The notes beneath the pieces were generated by a model. The model saw only the letters and a program-made list of their open reading frames with translations. It was not told the DNA's origin and made no database searches. The translations under genes and the position numbers were made by a program. DNA of 64,000 nucleotides, from contig NZ_CP011477.1 of assembly GCF_001010805.1 (NCBI RefSeq), forward strand, positions 496,001-560,000, read 5' to 3'. This document shows, piece after piece, positions 43,647-51,968 of this stretch (positions are counted from its first letter, which is position 1; every line of letters starts with the position of its first letter). The stretch comes from Spongiibacter sp. IMCC21906. GTDB taxonomy: Bacteria; Pseudomonadota; Gammaproteobacteria; Pseudomonadales; Spongiibacteraceae.

Positions 43647-45181
43647 TATTTACGTCCTTCAATCATGGCTTTAAAGCGAAATAGCTCCATCAGTCGGTAG
43701 CCCCGATAGTGGCCGAGGGCCAGCATGATAGACATAAAGATCAACAGCGTGCCGGGGAAGGTGAAGATAAAATACACCCAAGGCTCGTAGGTCATCATCA
43801 GGTGAGCCAGCGTAGCGGCAATCAATGTGCCTATACCTACCTTCATACTGTGCAGGCCGCCCCGCTCTTCCCAGACAATCGACAGGCGCTCAATTGACAT
43901 GGTGAGAATAACCATGGGGAACAGCGCGATAGACAAGCCCTTGTCCAGCCCAAGTTGGTGGCCCAGTACAGCGATCATCGCCATGACAATGACCACAAAG
44001 GTGAGTACCACCGATAGCCGGGATAGTAGCTGTAAATGCAAATGTTCAAGATAAGATCGCAGCGATAGCCCCAGTGCAGAAATAAAGCTGAACAGGATAA
44101 TGCCCCACAGGACCTGGGTCTCTCTAAAGGCCAGGCCAATCAGCACGGGCGTAAAGGTCCCCAGGGTTTCGATGCCGATGATATTGCGCAAGAATAGAAT
44201 CAGCAGCACGCCAATGGGGATCATCATAATGATCTCAAAGGTTTGTTGCGCTTGAAGCGGCAGGTCATAGAGCGACAGCGCCCAGAGCATATTGTTTTTG
44301 CGCTCGGCGATGGACTGGGCCAGCATAATGGAGTTCATGGTTTGCTGGTTGGCAGTAATTTCCACCTTCAGTTTGGAGCCACCATCCACATCGGCAATAG
44401 ACTCTGAACCTGTCCACCAGACTATGCGGTCGTTGGGCAGACCCTGGGTGCCGGTTTCCGGATTAAAGTAAAGCCAGCGTTTGCCGTTATAGCTGCGCAT
44501 CCACAGTTCGGGGCTTTGGCTGGTGCCGGTGATCAAGCGCAGAGTACGAACTTTTTCGACTGGGATATGGGCGGCGGACAGCAGCAGCTCCAGCACCTCG
44601 GATTTACTCTCCTGAGAGTAGTCATTGGCCAGTAGCAAGCGGGCGTTGTGATTGTCGGTGTCGTTGATTAGCTTAATGGCTTCGCGAATAAAGGTTTCGA
44701 TATCGGCAGAGTGTTCACGAATCGGCTTGAGCAAGGCTTCCACTGCAACCTTTTCGACGCCTTCAAGCTGAGGGCTTTCACGAAACTGAGGGCCAGGTTC
44801 CTCTGCAGAAAGGCGTGCATTGCTACGCTGGGTGAGCATCAGGCGATAGAAGAGCTGCTGCTCTCCTTCGGCCCGACGAGCTGACCACACTGCTTGGCGA
44901 TTGTGCTCTTTGACGTCGATATTGACGCCATAATTTTTGGAGATGAAGCTTTCGTTCAAAGTGATGAACTTGCTCCAGCTGGGAGGGACAAACATCTCCA
45001 CCTTCACTGGCGTGTTGGGCCGGGCATTAAAGCTGAGCTTGGTGTCGATGACCCAAACTGGCTCGGTGGTTTTTGAGGAAACCGGGATATTGGCAACAAA
45101 TAATTGCCAGGCAACACTGATGGCGCCGAGCAAAAGCAGGGTGCCGGCGAGTATTTTTACGTGCAGCTTGACGCCTTTCAT
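43646..45181 (-). CDS. Inactive transglutaminase fused to seven transmembrane helices
   Basis: A 511-aa membrane protein of the inactive transglutaminase/7TM type. One N-terminal helix (about 8-29) is followed by a periplasmic transglutaminase-like domain (about 40-310) without the catalytic triad. Seven helices then run from about 320 to 500 (IIMMIPIGVLLILFLRNIIG, LGTFTPVLIGLAF and so on). The family is always encoded next to an ATP-grasp ligase and an aspartic protease of the RimB type, as here. The function is unproven; a role in processing or regulating glutamylation at the envelope is the usual speculation. Overlaps both neighbours by 1 and 4 nt. Confidence 0.85.
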   Translation of the reverse strand: MKGVKLHVKILAGTLLLLGAISVAWQLFVANIPVSSKTTEPVWVIDTKLSFNARPNTPVKVEMFVPPSWSKFITLNESFISKNYGVNIDVKEHNRQAVWSARRAEGEQQLFYRLMLTQRSNARLSAEEPGPQFRESPQLEGVEKVAVEALLKPIREHSADIETFIREAIKLINDTDNHNARLLLANDYSQESKSEVLELLLSAAHIPVEKVRTLRLITGTSQSPELWMRSYNGKRWLYFNPETGTQGLPNDRIVWWTGSESIADVDGGSKLKVEITANQQTMNSIMLAQSIAERKNNMLWALSLYDLPLQAQQTFEIIMMIPIGVLLILFLRNIIGIETLGTFTPVLIGLAFRETQVLWGIILFSFISALGLSLRSYLEHLHLQLLSRLSVVLTFVVIVMAMIAVLGHQLGLDKGLSIALFPMVILTMSIERLSIVWEERGGLHSMKVGIGTLIAATLAHLMMTYEPWVYFIFTFPGTLLIFMSIMLALGHYRGYRLMELFRFKAMIEGRK

Positions 45182-45744
45182 TCTTCTGGGTCCTTTTCTT
45201 CGGGGATGGCTTCACCCGAGCTGTTGCAGAGATTGATGTCCTGTAAAAATTCTTCACTGGGGTCGACTAGCGCATTGAAATCAACCAGTGGCTCTGAGCC
45301 GATTAACACCGGCTTAGAAAATTGTCTTCGGTCTGCTAAATTGGCTTCCACAGTGCGGTGTTGGCCGCCAATACAAAGATCCAGCTCTAGCACCGGGCGT
45401 CGAGCATAGTCCTTCTCATGGTCTTTGTAATCGGTGGCGCGACGCTTGATGCGAATATGCTTTTTTAACGGCAGTGTTAGTGACTTCAGGCTGTTGTCTG
45501 GCCGTATCAAGTCAAAATGCACGAGGTCGTCTTCGTCCTTGCTCTGGGCTTTTTCTATCCGTACGTTGATGGCATTAATCGAGACACTTTCGGCACCAGT
45601 ATCAATTTTTGCTTCAAAGTGGGTGTCGAAGGCTTCGATATAGACTTTTTCAGTTAAGCCAAAAATTTTATTGGTATTGGCAAAAACGGGTTGAATCAGG
45701 GTAACAAGTAATAACAAACCTAGTTTTATGCGAGGTTGGTGCAC
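45178..45744 (-). CDS. Retropepsin-like aspartic protease, RimB/PF05618 type
   Basis: A 188-aa protein with a Sec signal (KLGLLLLVTLIQPVFA) and the retropepsin active-site loop AKIDTGAESVSINA at about 46-59. The family was once called ATP-dependent zinc protease. A C-terminal acidic tail (EEFLQDINLCNSSGEAIPEE) ends the protein. As the first gene of the trio it overlaps the 7TM gene by ATGA (45178-45181). The start ATG 45744 has an AGGAGGACTAT site upstream. Confidence 0.82.
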   Translation of the reverse strand: MHQPRIKLGLLLLVTLIQPVFANTNKIFGLTEKVYIEAFDTHFEAKIDTGAESVSINAINVRIEKAQSKDEDDLVHFDLIRPDNSLKSLTLPLKKHIRIKRRATDYKDHEKDYARRPVLELDLCIGGQHRTVEANLADRRQFSKPVLIGSEPLVDFNALVDPSEEFLQDINLCNSSGEAIPEEKDPEE

Positions 45745-45922
45745 ATAGTCCTCCTGATCCTTTTTGGATTTTTATACATCCTCAATTAAGCGAGTAGGAT
45801 AGAACAGGGCGAAGCATAATAGCCAGCCGTACGGACTTAAATCCTTGCTGCTTTTGGGTATTCTTTGCCTTGCGTGGTGAGGATGTCCATATTGTCTTAA
45901 TTGTCGCTCTTTGACGTCGGTG

Positions 45923-47299
45923 TTAGTCAGCAAGATTTTGAAAAAGTGCGAGGCTGATTTTTCTCGCCACAGCGTGGTCAACTATCTGCGCAGGATAGTG
46001 ATCCATTGCTGGCGGCTGGTGCAGTGCCTTGCCACTTAGGGCATTTAACTCGGGCACATAGCGCAGAATAAAGCGGCCGTCTGGGTCAAAGCGCTGGCCT
46101 TGGGTGGTAGGATTAAAGATCCTAAAATATGGCGCGGCGTCGGTGCCCGTCGAGGCTGCCCACTGCCAGCCGCCGTTGTTGGAGGCAAAATCTGCGTCCA
46201 CCAGGGTTTCCAAAAAATGCTTTTCTCCCCACCGCCAATCTATGTGTAAATCTTTACACAGGAATGACGCGCTTATCATCCGTAGCCGATTGTGCATCCA
46301 GCCGGTTTCTTTCAGTTGGCGCATCGCGGCATCGACAATGGGGTAGCCGGTGTTGCCTTCTCGCCAAGCATCAAAATCTTTTTGATCGTAGCGCCACGCG
46401 ACCTTGTCGGTGTGGGGTTGGAAGGCTTTGCCTTTAACGACCCGGGGAAAATGAAAGGCAATATGCCGATAAAACTCACGCCATAACAGCTCATTAAACC
46501 AGCAACCGGGGCCAGACTTGGCCTCCCAGATCTGTTCACCAGCCTCTGCCTGCAGTCGTGCTAAACACTGTCTGGGGCTGATGATACCCAAGGCCAGCGC
46601 AGGAGATAGCGTCGAGGTGCCTTGTTCGGCAGGAAAGTCTCGTTGTTCTTGGTAGTCCTCTGCGCGCTCGGCACAGAATGTGCGAAGCTGATTAAGAACC
46701 GCCTCTTCTGTTACCGGCCAGTCTGTTGAAGGTTTTTCGTCGCCAAATACCGGGCATTGGCTGGGTATAACTGACACGCCTTTGGTGGTAGGTCTGCGTA
46801 AGCAGCGGGGGAACTGCTGCTGCAAATACGTTCGGCAACGTTTGGAAAACGGTGTAAATACTTTATAGGGGTCGCCGTCGTCTTTGCTAAGTGCGAGCGG
46901 ATTAATCAGGCTGTCATCGATAAGCTGTAATTTGCCGTTCAGTGCTTGCTGGCAGGCCTCATCTCTGGCGATTTCATCTACCAGCCACTCTTTGTGGGCG
47001 TAAACCGCTTCAAGTTGGAATTTATCGGCGTAGGCGCTGAGGGCTTGAGGGAGTGCTCGAAAATGCCCAGCGTTGACAATATCTAACTCAATACCCAACG
47101 TAGCCAGCTGGGTGGCCAGTTCGTCCAGTGCTCTGCGTAAATAGTGACGACGGATGGGGGCAATCACGTGCTCGTCGAGTTGCTCGGGGCAGAGAAAATA
47201 AACCGCGCGAACCGAATCTGCAGCTTCACAAGCCGCGCTTAGGGCCCTGTGGTCCAGGCAGCGCAGGTCGTGACGAAACCAAACGGCGACGGTGCTCAT
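45923..47299 (-). CDS. phrB: Deoxyribodipyrimidine photo-lyase
   Basis: Repairs cyclobutane pyrimidine dimers with blue light. The 458-aa protein has the N-terminal photolyase alpha/beta domain (VAVWFRHDLRCLDHRALSAA) and the C-terminal FAD-binding helical domain (about 200-455) with WNELLWREFYR-like WFNELLWREFYRHIAF, TGYPIVDAAMRQLKETGWMH, NRLRMISASF and NNGGWQWAASTGTDAAPYFR. All are class I CPD photolyase hallmarks, including the tryptophan wire. Start ATG 47299 follows TGAT of the upstream gene, and a few extra in-frame codons to 47311 are unlikely. Co-transcribed with the YbgA-like gene. Confidence 0.95.
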   Translation of the reverse strand: MSTVAVWFRHDLRCLDHRALSAACEAADSVRAVYFLCPEQLDEHVIAPIRRHYLRRALDELATQLATLGIELDIVNAGHFRALPQALSAYADKFQLEAVYAHKEWLVDEIARDEACQQALNGKLQLIDDSLINPLALSKDDGDPYKVFTPFSKRCRTYLQQQFPRCLRRPTTKGVSVIPSQCPVFGDEKPSTDWPVTEEAVLNQLRTFCAERAEDYQEQRDFPAEQGTSTLSPALALGIISPRQCLARLQAEAGEQIWEAKSGPGCWFNELLWREFYRHIAFHFPRVVKGKAFQPHTDKVAWRYDQKDFDAWREGNTGYPIVDAAMRQLKETGWMHNRLRMISASFLCKDLHIDWRWGEKHFLETLVDADFASNNGGWQWAASTGTDAAPYFRIFNPTTQGQRFDPDGRFILRYVPELNALSGKALHQPPAMDHYPAQIVDHAVARKISLALFQNLAD

Positions 47300-47300
47300 A

Positions 47301-48284
47301 TCACAGCCCAATTCGCAGTTTTAAATTTCGGGGGTAAGGGGCGAAGTAGTACTGATCTTGTAGATAGTCGATCTGATACTTTTTCAAAAACAGGCTTAGC
47401 AGCTCAAGCGGTACTAAAAGCGGCAGGAGTCCCTCTGAGTAGTCATGGATGACTTGAGTGAGTTGGGCGCGGTCGTCGTCTTCCAGATGGTTTTTGAAAA
47501 AGCCTTGAATGTGCATCAGCGTGTTGGTGTGGTTCTTGGCGCTGGCGGGGTTATTGAGTGCGGCCATGAAGGCAGCAATATACTCATCGGCAGCTTGGTT
47601 CAGGTTCTCGGGGTTGGCGACCATTGGTCCGAGTTCCCGGTAGATTTTTTGGTTATGGGCCAACAGTAAAAACTTATGACGGCGGTGAAATTCTTGCAAG
47701 GCGTGGCGACTAAGCCCTTGCGTCATCATCGCCTGCCAACGGGCGTAGGCGACCACCCGCAGGACAAAGTTTTCTCGCAGGTGTACATCATTCAGGCGGC
47801 CGTTTTCCTCAACCGGTAGCAGTGGTAGTGCTTCCATAAGTTGCCGGGCATAGATTCCAACGCCGACTTTGCCAAGCCCGGTACCCTGCTCAGATACAAC
47901 CGGCACTCGCTCCATGCCGCAGCTGGGTGATTTGGCGCAAAAAATATAGCCGCTGATGTGCTGAAGGTGTTGGACGGTATCTTTGGCGAAAACCTGCATG
48001 GCTTCAGTTACATCCAGCGAAGCGTCTTTACTGCCCTGCAAGCGGGGAGCGTCCGCGTCGCCGACCAAGCGGATGGTAGGCCTGGGAACCCCCAAGCCGA
48101 TGGCCTGCTCCGGGCAGACCTTGGTGAACTCAAAATGTTGGGCTAGTGAATCGGTGGCGAAGGGCAGGCGCTTGTGGCCGCCGTCATAGCGTACCGGCTC
48201 GCCCATTAGGCAGGCGCTGATACCAATGTTGATGGGCGAGGGTAGCTCCATAATCACATCTTCGGCGTAGTGTTTAAGAGTCAT
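47301..48284 (-). CDS. DUF523/DUF1722 (YbgA-like) protein
   Basis: A 327-aa protein of two parts. An N-terminal DUF523 module (about 15-165; IGISACLMGEPVRYDGGHKR, then CPEQAIGLGVPRPTIRL and CAKSPSCGMERVPV) carries conserved cysteines that may bind metal or a cluster. The C-terminal DUF1722/YbgA module (about 190-310) follows. In E. coli ybgA lies upstream of phrB, as here, so a link with light repair or tRNA thiolation-like chemistry is suspected, but no activity is established. ATG 48284 or 48251 are both possible. Confidence 0.85.
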   Translation of the reverse strand: MTLKHYAEDVIMELPSPINIGISACLMGEPVRYDGGHKRLPFATDSLAQHFEFTKVCPEQAIGLGVPRPTIRLVGDADAPRLQGSKDASLDVTEAMQVFAKDTVQHLQHISGYIFCAKSPSCGMERVPVVSEQGTGLGKVGVGIYARQLMEALPLLPVEENGRLNDVHLRENFVLRVVAYARWQAMMTQGLSRHALQEFHRRHKFLLLAHNQKIYRELGPMVANPENLNQAADEYIAAFMAALNNPASAKNHTNTLMHIQGFFKNHLEDDDRAQLTQVIHDYSEGLLPLLVPLELLSLFLKKYQIDYLQDQYYFAPYPRNLKLRIGL

Positions 48285-48414
48285 ACTACGCCTGAAATTA
48301 TCTTGTGGATCAAGTGGCTAGCGCAGAATTACCGCTGTGGAATGCTGGTTTTTGCAATCACTTGCTCGTTCCGGATGTGTCGCGAGCCAGTTGCTCCGCG
48401 GAGGCCGATTAAGG

Positions 48415-48804
48415 TTAAGGCTGGGGTTTTTGTTCATTTTCTTTTCCGGCCATAAAGCGAATCAGGGCGTTGAGATCCGTGTCGCTGCAGCTCATGCACA
48501 TCCCTTTTGGAGGCATGTTTTTAAAGCCTTCTTTGGTATGTTTTAGCAGCATCGGCAAGCCTTGTTCCCATCGGCTTTGCCATTCCGCGACTTCGCCTGT
48601 GCGGGGTGCATTGCCCGCACCAGAACTATGACAACCATAGCAGCTTTGAATATACAGGCTCTTGATGGCGGGGTCGGACGGCATTCTGGATTTACTGTTG
48701 GCCGCTTTGGGCGCAGCCGGGTCACTGCTGGGGCCGCAGGCAGACAGCATGGCGATGACAGCAATACTCAGAAAGCCGTGCACAAGGGAGAAATGCATTT
48801 TCAT
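48415..48804 (-). CDS. Cytochrome c5-type lipoprotein
   Basis: A 129-aa monoheme cytochrome. The start is ATG 48804 with GAGG 6 nt upstream; longer frames to 48933 overlap the ectR gene. The signal ends with lipobox AMLSAC (Cys near 21), so it is probably anchored to a membrane. The mature part has a short linker, then heme site CYGCH, axial Met in NMPPKGMC and a second Cys pair (MCMSC). It is very similar in plan to the soluble c5 at 40571. Located immediately downstream of ectR on the same strand. Confidence 0.88.
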   Translation of the reverse strand: MKMHFSLVHGFLSIAVIAMLSACGPSSDPAAPKAANSKSRMPSDPAIKSLYIQSCYGCHSSGAGNAPRTGEVAEWQSRWEQGLPMLLKHTKEGFKNMPPKGMCMSCSDTDLNALIRFMAGKENEQKPQP

Positions 48805-48817
48805 GGCAGCCTCAGTT

Positions 48818-49363
48818 TTAGCTAGCTTGTTTTTGATCGCCAGGCTCAAAACCAAAGTGGGGTTTTTCATCTTCACTTTGACGGTCAATGGCACCCACAT
48901 CCAAAAGTGGCGCTGCATCGATATGCTGGGCATCCATCATGTGGGCTAGCCGCTGCAAAGAACTGATGATTTGGGTCTGCTCCCAGTCTTGAAGGTCACC
49001 AAACTGGCGCTTGAAATATTCCTGCAATGGCGTTGGGGCGTTGCGGATTATGTCGTAGCCTGCGTCGGTGAGGCAAGCAAACACTTTGCGTTTGTCTTGG
49101 CTGGAGCGGGCGCGTTTGACCAGCCCGCGTTTTTCGAGGCGGTCAATAATGCTGGTGACGGTGGCTAAGCTGAGGCTGACTTGGCCGGCAATTTCGCTAA
49201 TGATGGCATCACCCTGATCGCGTAGCGTCTGCAAGATCAGCATTTGCGGCGCGGTCAGGCCAGCGGTTTTCATCAAAAACTTGGAATGAAGATCGATAGC
49301 GCGGGTGACCCGGCGCAGTGAAACCAGTACTTCGTCTATTCGGTCTACCAAAATATTCTGCAT
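48818..49363 (-). CDS. ectR: MarR-family regulator EctR of the ectoine operon
   Basis: A 181-aa winged-helix repressor. The MarR domain covers about 20-145 (APQMLILQTLRDQGDAIISE, IAGQVSLSLATVTSIIDRLE, RARSSQDKRKVFACLTDAGY). A C-terminal tail of about 30 residues follows. It is divergent from the ectABC-ask genes, as are the known EctR regulators of methylotrophs and halophiles, where it represses ect transcription at low salt. Its own start is ATG 49363. A dyad at 49467-49484 overlapping the ectA -10 region is the likely binding site. Confidence 0.9.
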   Translation of the reverse strand: MQNILVDRIDEVLVSLRRVTRAIDLHSKFLMKTAGLTAPQMLILQTLRDQGDAIISEIAGQVSLSLATVTSIIDRLEKRGLVKRARSSQDKRKVFACLTDAGYDIIRNAPTPLQEYFKRQFGDLQDWEQTQIISSLQRLAHMMDAQHIDAAPLLDVGAIDRQSEDEKPHFGFEPGDQKQAS

Positions 49364-49438
49364 TGTCTGAGATGCCCTAGTATTAGCCCTTTGCGGGGGT
49401 TTCGCACACTAGTTGTGCCCTGTTGTCAACATTTACAT

Positions 49439-49467
49439 TTGGCATAGGCCGAATGTGTCGTTATAAT
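49439..49467 (+). promoter_or_regulatory. Sigma-70-type promoter of the ectoine operon
   Basis: TTGGCA (49439-49444) is separated by 17 bp from TATAAT (49462-49467), a near-ideal sigma-70 promoter facing ectA. Transcription would start near 49474, giving a leader of about 120 nt before ectA. Confidence 0.75.
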
Positions 49468-49484
49468 ACTTCGTATTCAAAGTA
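49467..49484. promoter_or_regulatory. Putative EctR operator overlapping ectA -10
   Basis: The inverted repeat TACTT - CGTATTCA - AAGTA (49467-49484) starts on the last base of the TATAAT box and covers the predicted transcription start. A repressor bound here would block initiation. MarR-type regulators usually bind such pseudopalindromes next to or over the -10. Confidence 0.6.
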
Positions 49485-49580
49485 ATTGAAACGGAGGTTG
49501 CGTTCATACTTAGCGCGGTGGAGCGCCAATGCTGCAGAATCATGACAGCTTGGTGGCCAGATGCCCGCAAAAATACTATG

Positions 49581-49599
49581 AACACAAATGAATTGTGTT
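49581..49599 (+). promoter_or_regulatory. Hairpin at ectA start codon
   Basis: AACACAA (49581-49587) and TTGTGTT (49593-49599) form a perfect 7-bp stem with loop ATGAA. The GTG start of ectA (49595-49597) is inside the right arm. Two short out-of-frame ATG reading frames (49578 and 49588) begin in the same region. AACACAAAT is repeated directly after the hairpin. Confidence 0.5.
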
Positions 49600-50128
49600 G
49601 AACACAAATAAAGCGAGTTCGGAAGACGCTACACCCCATCATTTTCGTCAGCCTACGGCGGAGGATGGTTACGTACTCAATCAATTGGTGGAGAACAGCC
49701 CTCCTCTTGACCCCAATTCTGTCTATTGCAATTTATTGCAGTGCACCCACTTTGCTGAGACGTCGGTTGCCGTAGAGGAAAACGGTGTCTTGGTGGGGTT
49801 TATCTCCGCATATATTCCCCCTGCCAAGCCCGATACCGTGTTTGTGTGGCAAGTAGTGGTGGACAAGAGCCAGCGCGGTCGCGGCCTGGCCAAGAAAATG
49901 CTCCATGCGATTGTTGATCGTCCTGCTTGTTCAGCCGTCAGCCATATGGAAACCACTATCACCCCGGACAATGAAGCGTCTTGGGCATTGTTCCGCAGTT
50001 TTGCGCGGGATAAAGGCACCGAGATTAATGACCATATTTGGTTTGAAAAAGACGCCCATTTTGGTGGAAAGCACGACAGCGAGGCGTTGCTTCGTATCGG
50101 GCCTTTTTCAGACGACAGATCATCCTAA
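49595..50128 (+). CDS. ectA: L-2,4-diaminobutyrate N-acetyltransferase EctA
   Basis: The second step of ectoine synthesis, acetylating diaminobutyrate with acetyl-CoA. The 177-aa GNAT protein shows the family segments [55 protein letters not shown] and [13 protein letters not shown]. The likely start is GTG 49595 (or TTG 49598). The only ATGs upstream are out of frame and an in-frame TGA at 49589 rules out a longer form. No Shine-Dalgarno precedes it, and the codon lies in a hairpin, so translation may be regulated. ectB starts 23 bp later. Confidence 0.93.
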   Translation: MLNTNKASSEDATPHHFRQPTAEDGYVLNQLVENSPPLDPNSVYCNLLQCTHFAETSVAVEENGVLVGFISAYIPPAKPDTVFVWQVVVDKSQRGRGLAKKMLHAIVDRPACSAVSHMETTITPDNEASWALFRSFARDKGTEINDHIWFEKDAHFGGKHDSEALLRIGPFSDDRSS

Positions 50129-50151
50129 GAACGCCAAAGAGGACCAGAATT

Positions 50152-51423
50152 ATGACTATCTTCGATCAACTTGAATCGGAAGTACAAAGTTACGCACGTT
50201 CGTTTCCCGTTACCTTTAACCGGGCTAAAAACGAGCATCTTTATGACTTGGACGGCAAGGAGTACATCGACTTCTTGGCAGGCGCTGGCACGTTAAATTA
50301 CGGTCACAACAACGATGTGCTGAAAAAAGCCTTGGTTGAATATATTCAAGAAGACGGTGTTACCCACGGTTTGGATATGCACACCGCTGCAAAAGCGGAG
50401 TTCCTGAAGGCCTTTAATGAAATAATTTTAGCGCCTCGGGGCCTTGAGTATACGTTTCAGTTTACTGGCCCGACGGGTACCAATGCGGTTGAAGCGGCAA
50501 TGAAATTGGCCCGTAAAGTAACAGGTCGGAATACTATTGTGTCCTTCACCAATGGTTTTCACGGAGTGACATTGGGCAGTGTTGCTGCCACAGGTAACAG
50601 TCATCACCGCGGTGGCGCAGGTGTTGCGCTGGGTGATATTAATCGCATGCCATTTTGTGGCTACCACGGCCGTGATGTGGACAGCTTGAAGATGATGGAC
50701 AAGCTCTTGAGCGATCCTTCATCAGGCATCGATTTGCCTGCAGCAGTATTGGTTGAAACGGTTCAGGGTGAAGGTGGTCTAAATGTGGCGACCAACGAAT
50801 GGTTGCAAGGCCTTGAAAAACTCTGCAAAAAACATGACATCTTATTGATTGTGGATGACATTCAAGCAGGTTGTGGCCGCACGGGTACCTACTTTAGTTT
50901 TGAGCCTGCGGGCATTAAGCCAGACATCGTTACCCAGTCTAAATCACTCAGTGGTTACGGTTTGCCTTTTGCCATCGTGTTGTTGCGTCCAGATTTGGAT
51001 ATTTGGGAACCCGGTGAGCACAACGGTACTTTCCGTGGTAATAACCACGCTTTTGTGACGGCTGCGGCTGCGGTGCGCCACTTCTGGAGTGATGACAGCT
51101 TTGCGAAAGAAGTGGTCGAAAAATCCGCCATTGTTAACGAGCATTTCAAGAAAATTGCTGACCGTATTGGTGTTACCCGACTGCAGCTTAAAGGTCGCGG
51201 CATGATGCAGGGCTTGTCTTGTCAGAATGGTGATATTGCGGATGCGATTGCCAAAGCCTGTTTTGAGCGCGGTCTAATTATTGAGACCTGCGGCAGTCTA
51301 GGCCAAGTAGTGAAATGCTTTGCTCCGTTAACCATTAAGAAGGAAGAGTTGGTTAAGGGTTTAGAAATTTTATCTGACAGTGTTAACGAAGTATTTAAAG
51401 ACGAAGTAAGCCAGGCTTCTTAA
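50152..51423 (+). CDS. ectB: Diaminobutyrate-2-oxoglutarate transaminase EctB
   Basis: First dedicated enzyme of ectoine synthesis; makes diaminobutyrate from aspartate semialdehyde using glutamate as amino donor. The 423-aa class III aminotransferase has [20 protein letters not shown], the PLP-binding [17 protein letters not shown], and the Schiff-base lysine in SKSLSGYG (near 264). The substrate loop is [19 protein letters not shown] precedes the ATG. It is followed by an intrinsic-terminator-like hairpin before ectC. Confidence 0.96.
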   Translation: MTIFDQLESEVQSYARSFPVTFNRAKNEHLYDLDGKEYIDFLAGAGTLNYGHNNDVLKKALVEYIQEDGVTHGLDMHTAAKAEFLKAFNEIILAPRGLEYTFQFTGPTGTNAVEAAMKLARKVTGRNTIVSFTNGFHGVTLGSVAATGNSHHRGGAGVALGDINRMPFCGYHGRDVDSLKMMDKLLSDPSSGIDLPAAVLVETVQGEGGLNVATNEWLQGLEKLCKKHDILLIVDDIQAGCGRTGTYFSFEPAGIKPDIVTQSKSLSGYGLPFAIVLLRPDLDIWEPGEHNGTFRGNNHAFVTAAAAVRHFWSDDSFAKEVVEKSAIVNEHFKKIADRIGVTRLQLKGRGMMQGLSCQNGDIADAIAKACFERGLIIETCGSLGQVVKCFAPLTIKKEELVKGLEILSDSVNEVFKDEVSQAS

Positions 51424-51448
51424 GCGCGCCGGCAAGCACGTTAAAAGT

Positions 51449-51470
51449 GCCGCCGAAAGGCGGCCTTTTT
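51449..51470 (+). terminator. Terminator-like hairpin between ectB and ectC
   Basis: GCCGCC (51449-51454) pairs with GGCGGC (51459-51464) around a GAAA tetraloop, followed by CTTTTT. It looks like an efficient intrinsic terminator, yet ectC and ask must be expressed too. So it probably gives partial termination or marks a processing site, or a second promoter lies just after it. Confidence 0.75.
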
Positions 51471-51526
51471 ACAACAGTCAAATATAAGCAACAGAATTGT
51501 TAAACAAGAATTGAAAGGAACTGAAA

Positions 51527-51919
51527 ATGATTGTTAGAACTTTAGCGGAATGTGAAAACTCAGAGCGCAGCGTAGAAGGCGGCAACTGGAAAAGTGTTCG
51601 TATGTTGCTTAAAGATGACAAGATGGGCTTTTCTTTTAATATCACAACAATTCGCGCTGGTACAGAAACACTGATTCACTACCAAAACCATTTAGAGTCA
51701 GTGTATTGCATGTCAGGTAATGGCGAAATAGAAACCATTGCCGATGGCAAAGTTTACAAAATTGAAGCGGGTACACTCTACAACCTAGATCAGAACGACA
51801 AGCATTTCCTGCGTGGTGGTACTGAAGACATGATGATGGTTTGTGTTTTTAATCCACCACTGAGCGGTAGAGAAGTACATGACGAAAATGGCGTTTACCC
51901 AGTAGACGACGCGAGTTAA
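51527..51919 (+). CDS. ectC: Ectoine synthase EctC
   Basis: Cyclises N-gamma-acetyldiaminobutyrate to ectoine. The 130-aa cupin protein has [20 protein letters not shown] at the start, [20 protein letters not shown] (metal and substrate residues), [20 protein letters not shown], and [19 protein letters not shown]. All are characteristic of EctC. AAAGGAAC precedes ATG 51527. No ectD hydroxylase is in this window, so the product here is ectoine itself. Confidence 0.96.
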   Translation: MIVRTLAECENSERSVEGGNWKSVRMLLKDDKMGFSFNITTIRAGTETLIHYQNHLESVYCMSGNGEIETIADGKVYKIEAGTLYNLDQNDKHFLRGGTEDMMMVCVFNPPLSGREVHDENGVYPVDDAS

Positions 51920-51968
51920 AGCAGGATTGACTCATTCACTTTGAATCAGCCAATCAATGGAGATTAAC

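Noticed and set aside
45772-45981. 69-codon frame between the photolyase and the RimB-type gene
   Set aside because: It overlaps the end of phrB in another frame and shows no conserved character.
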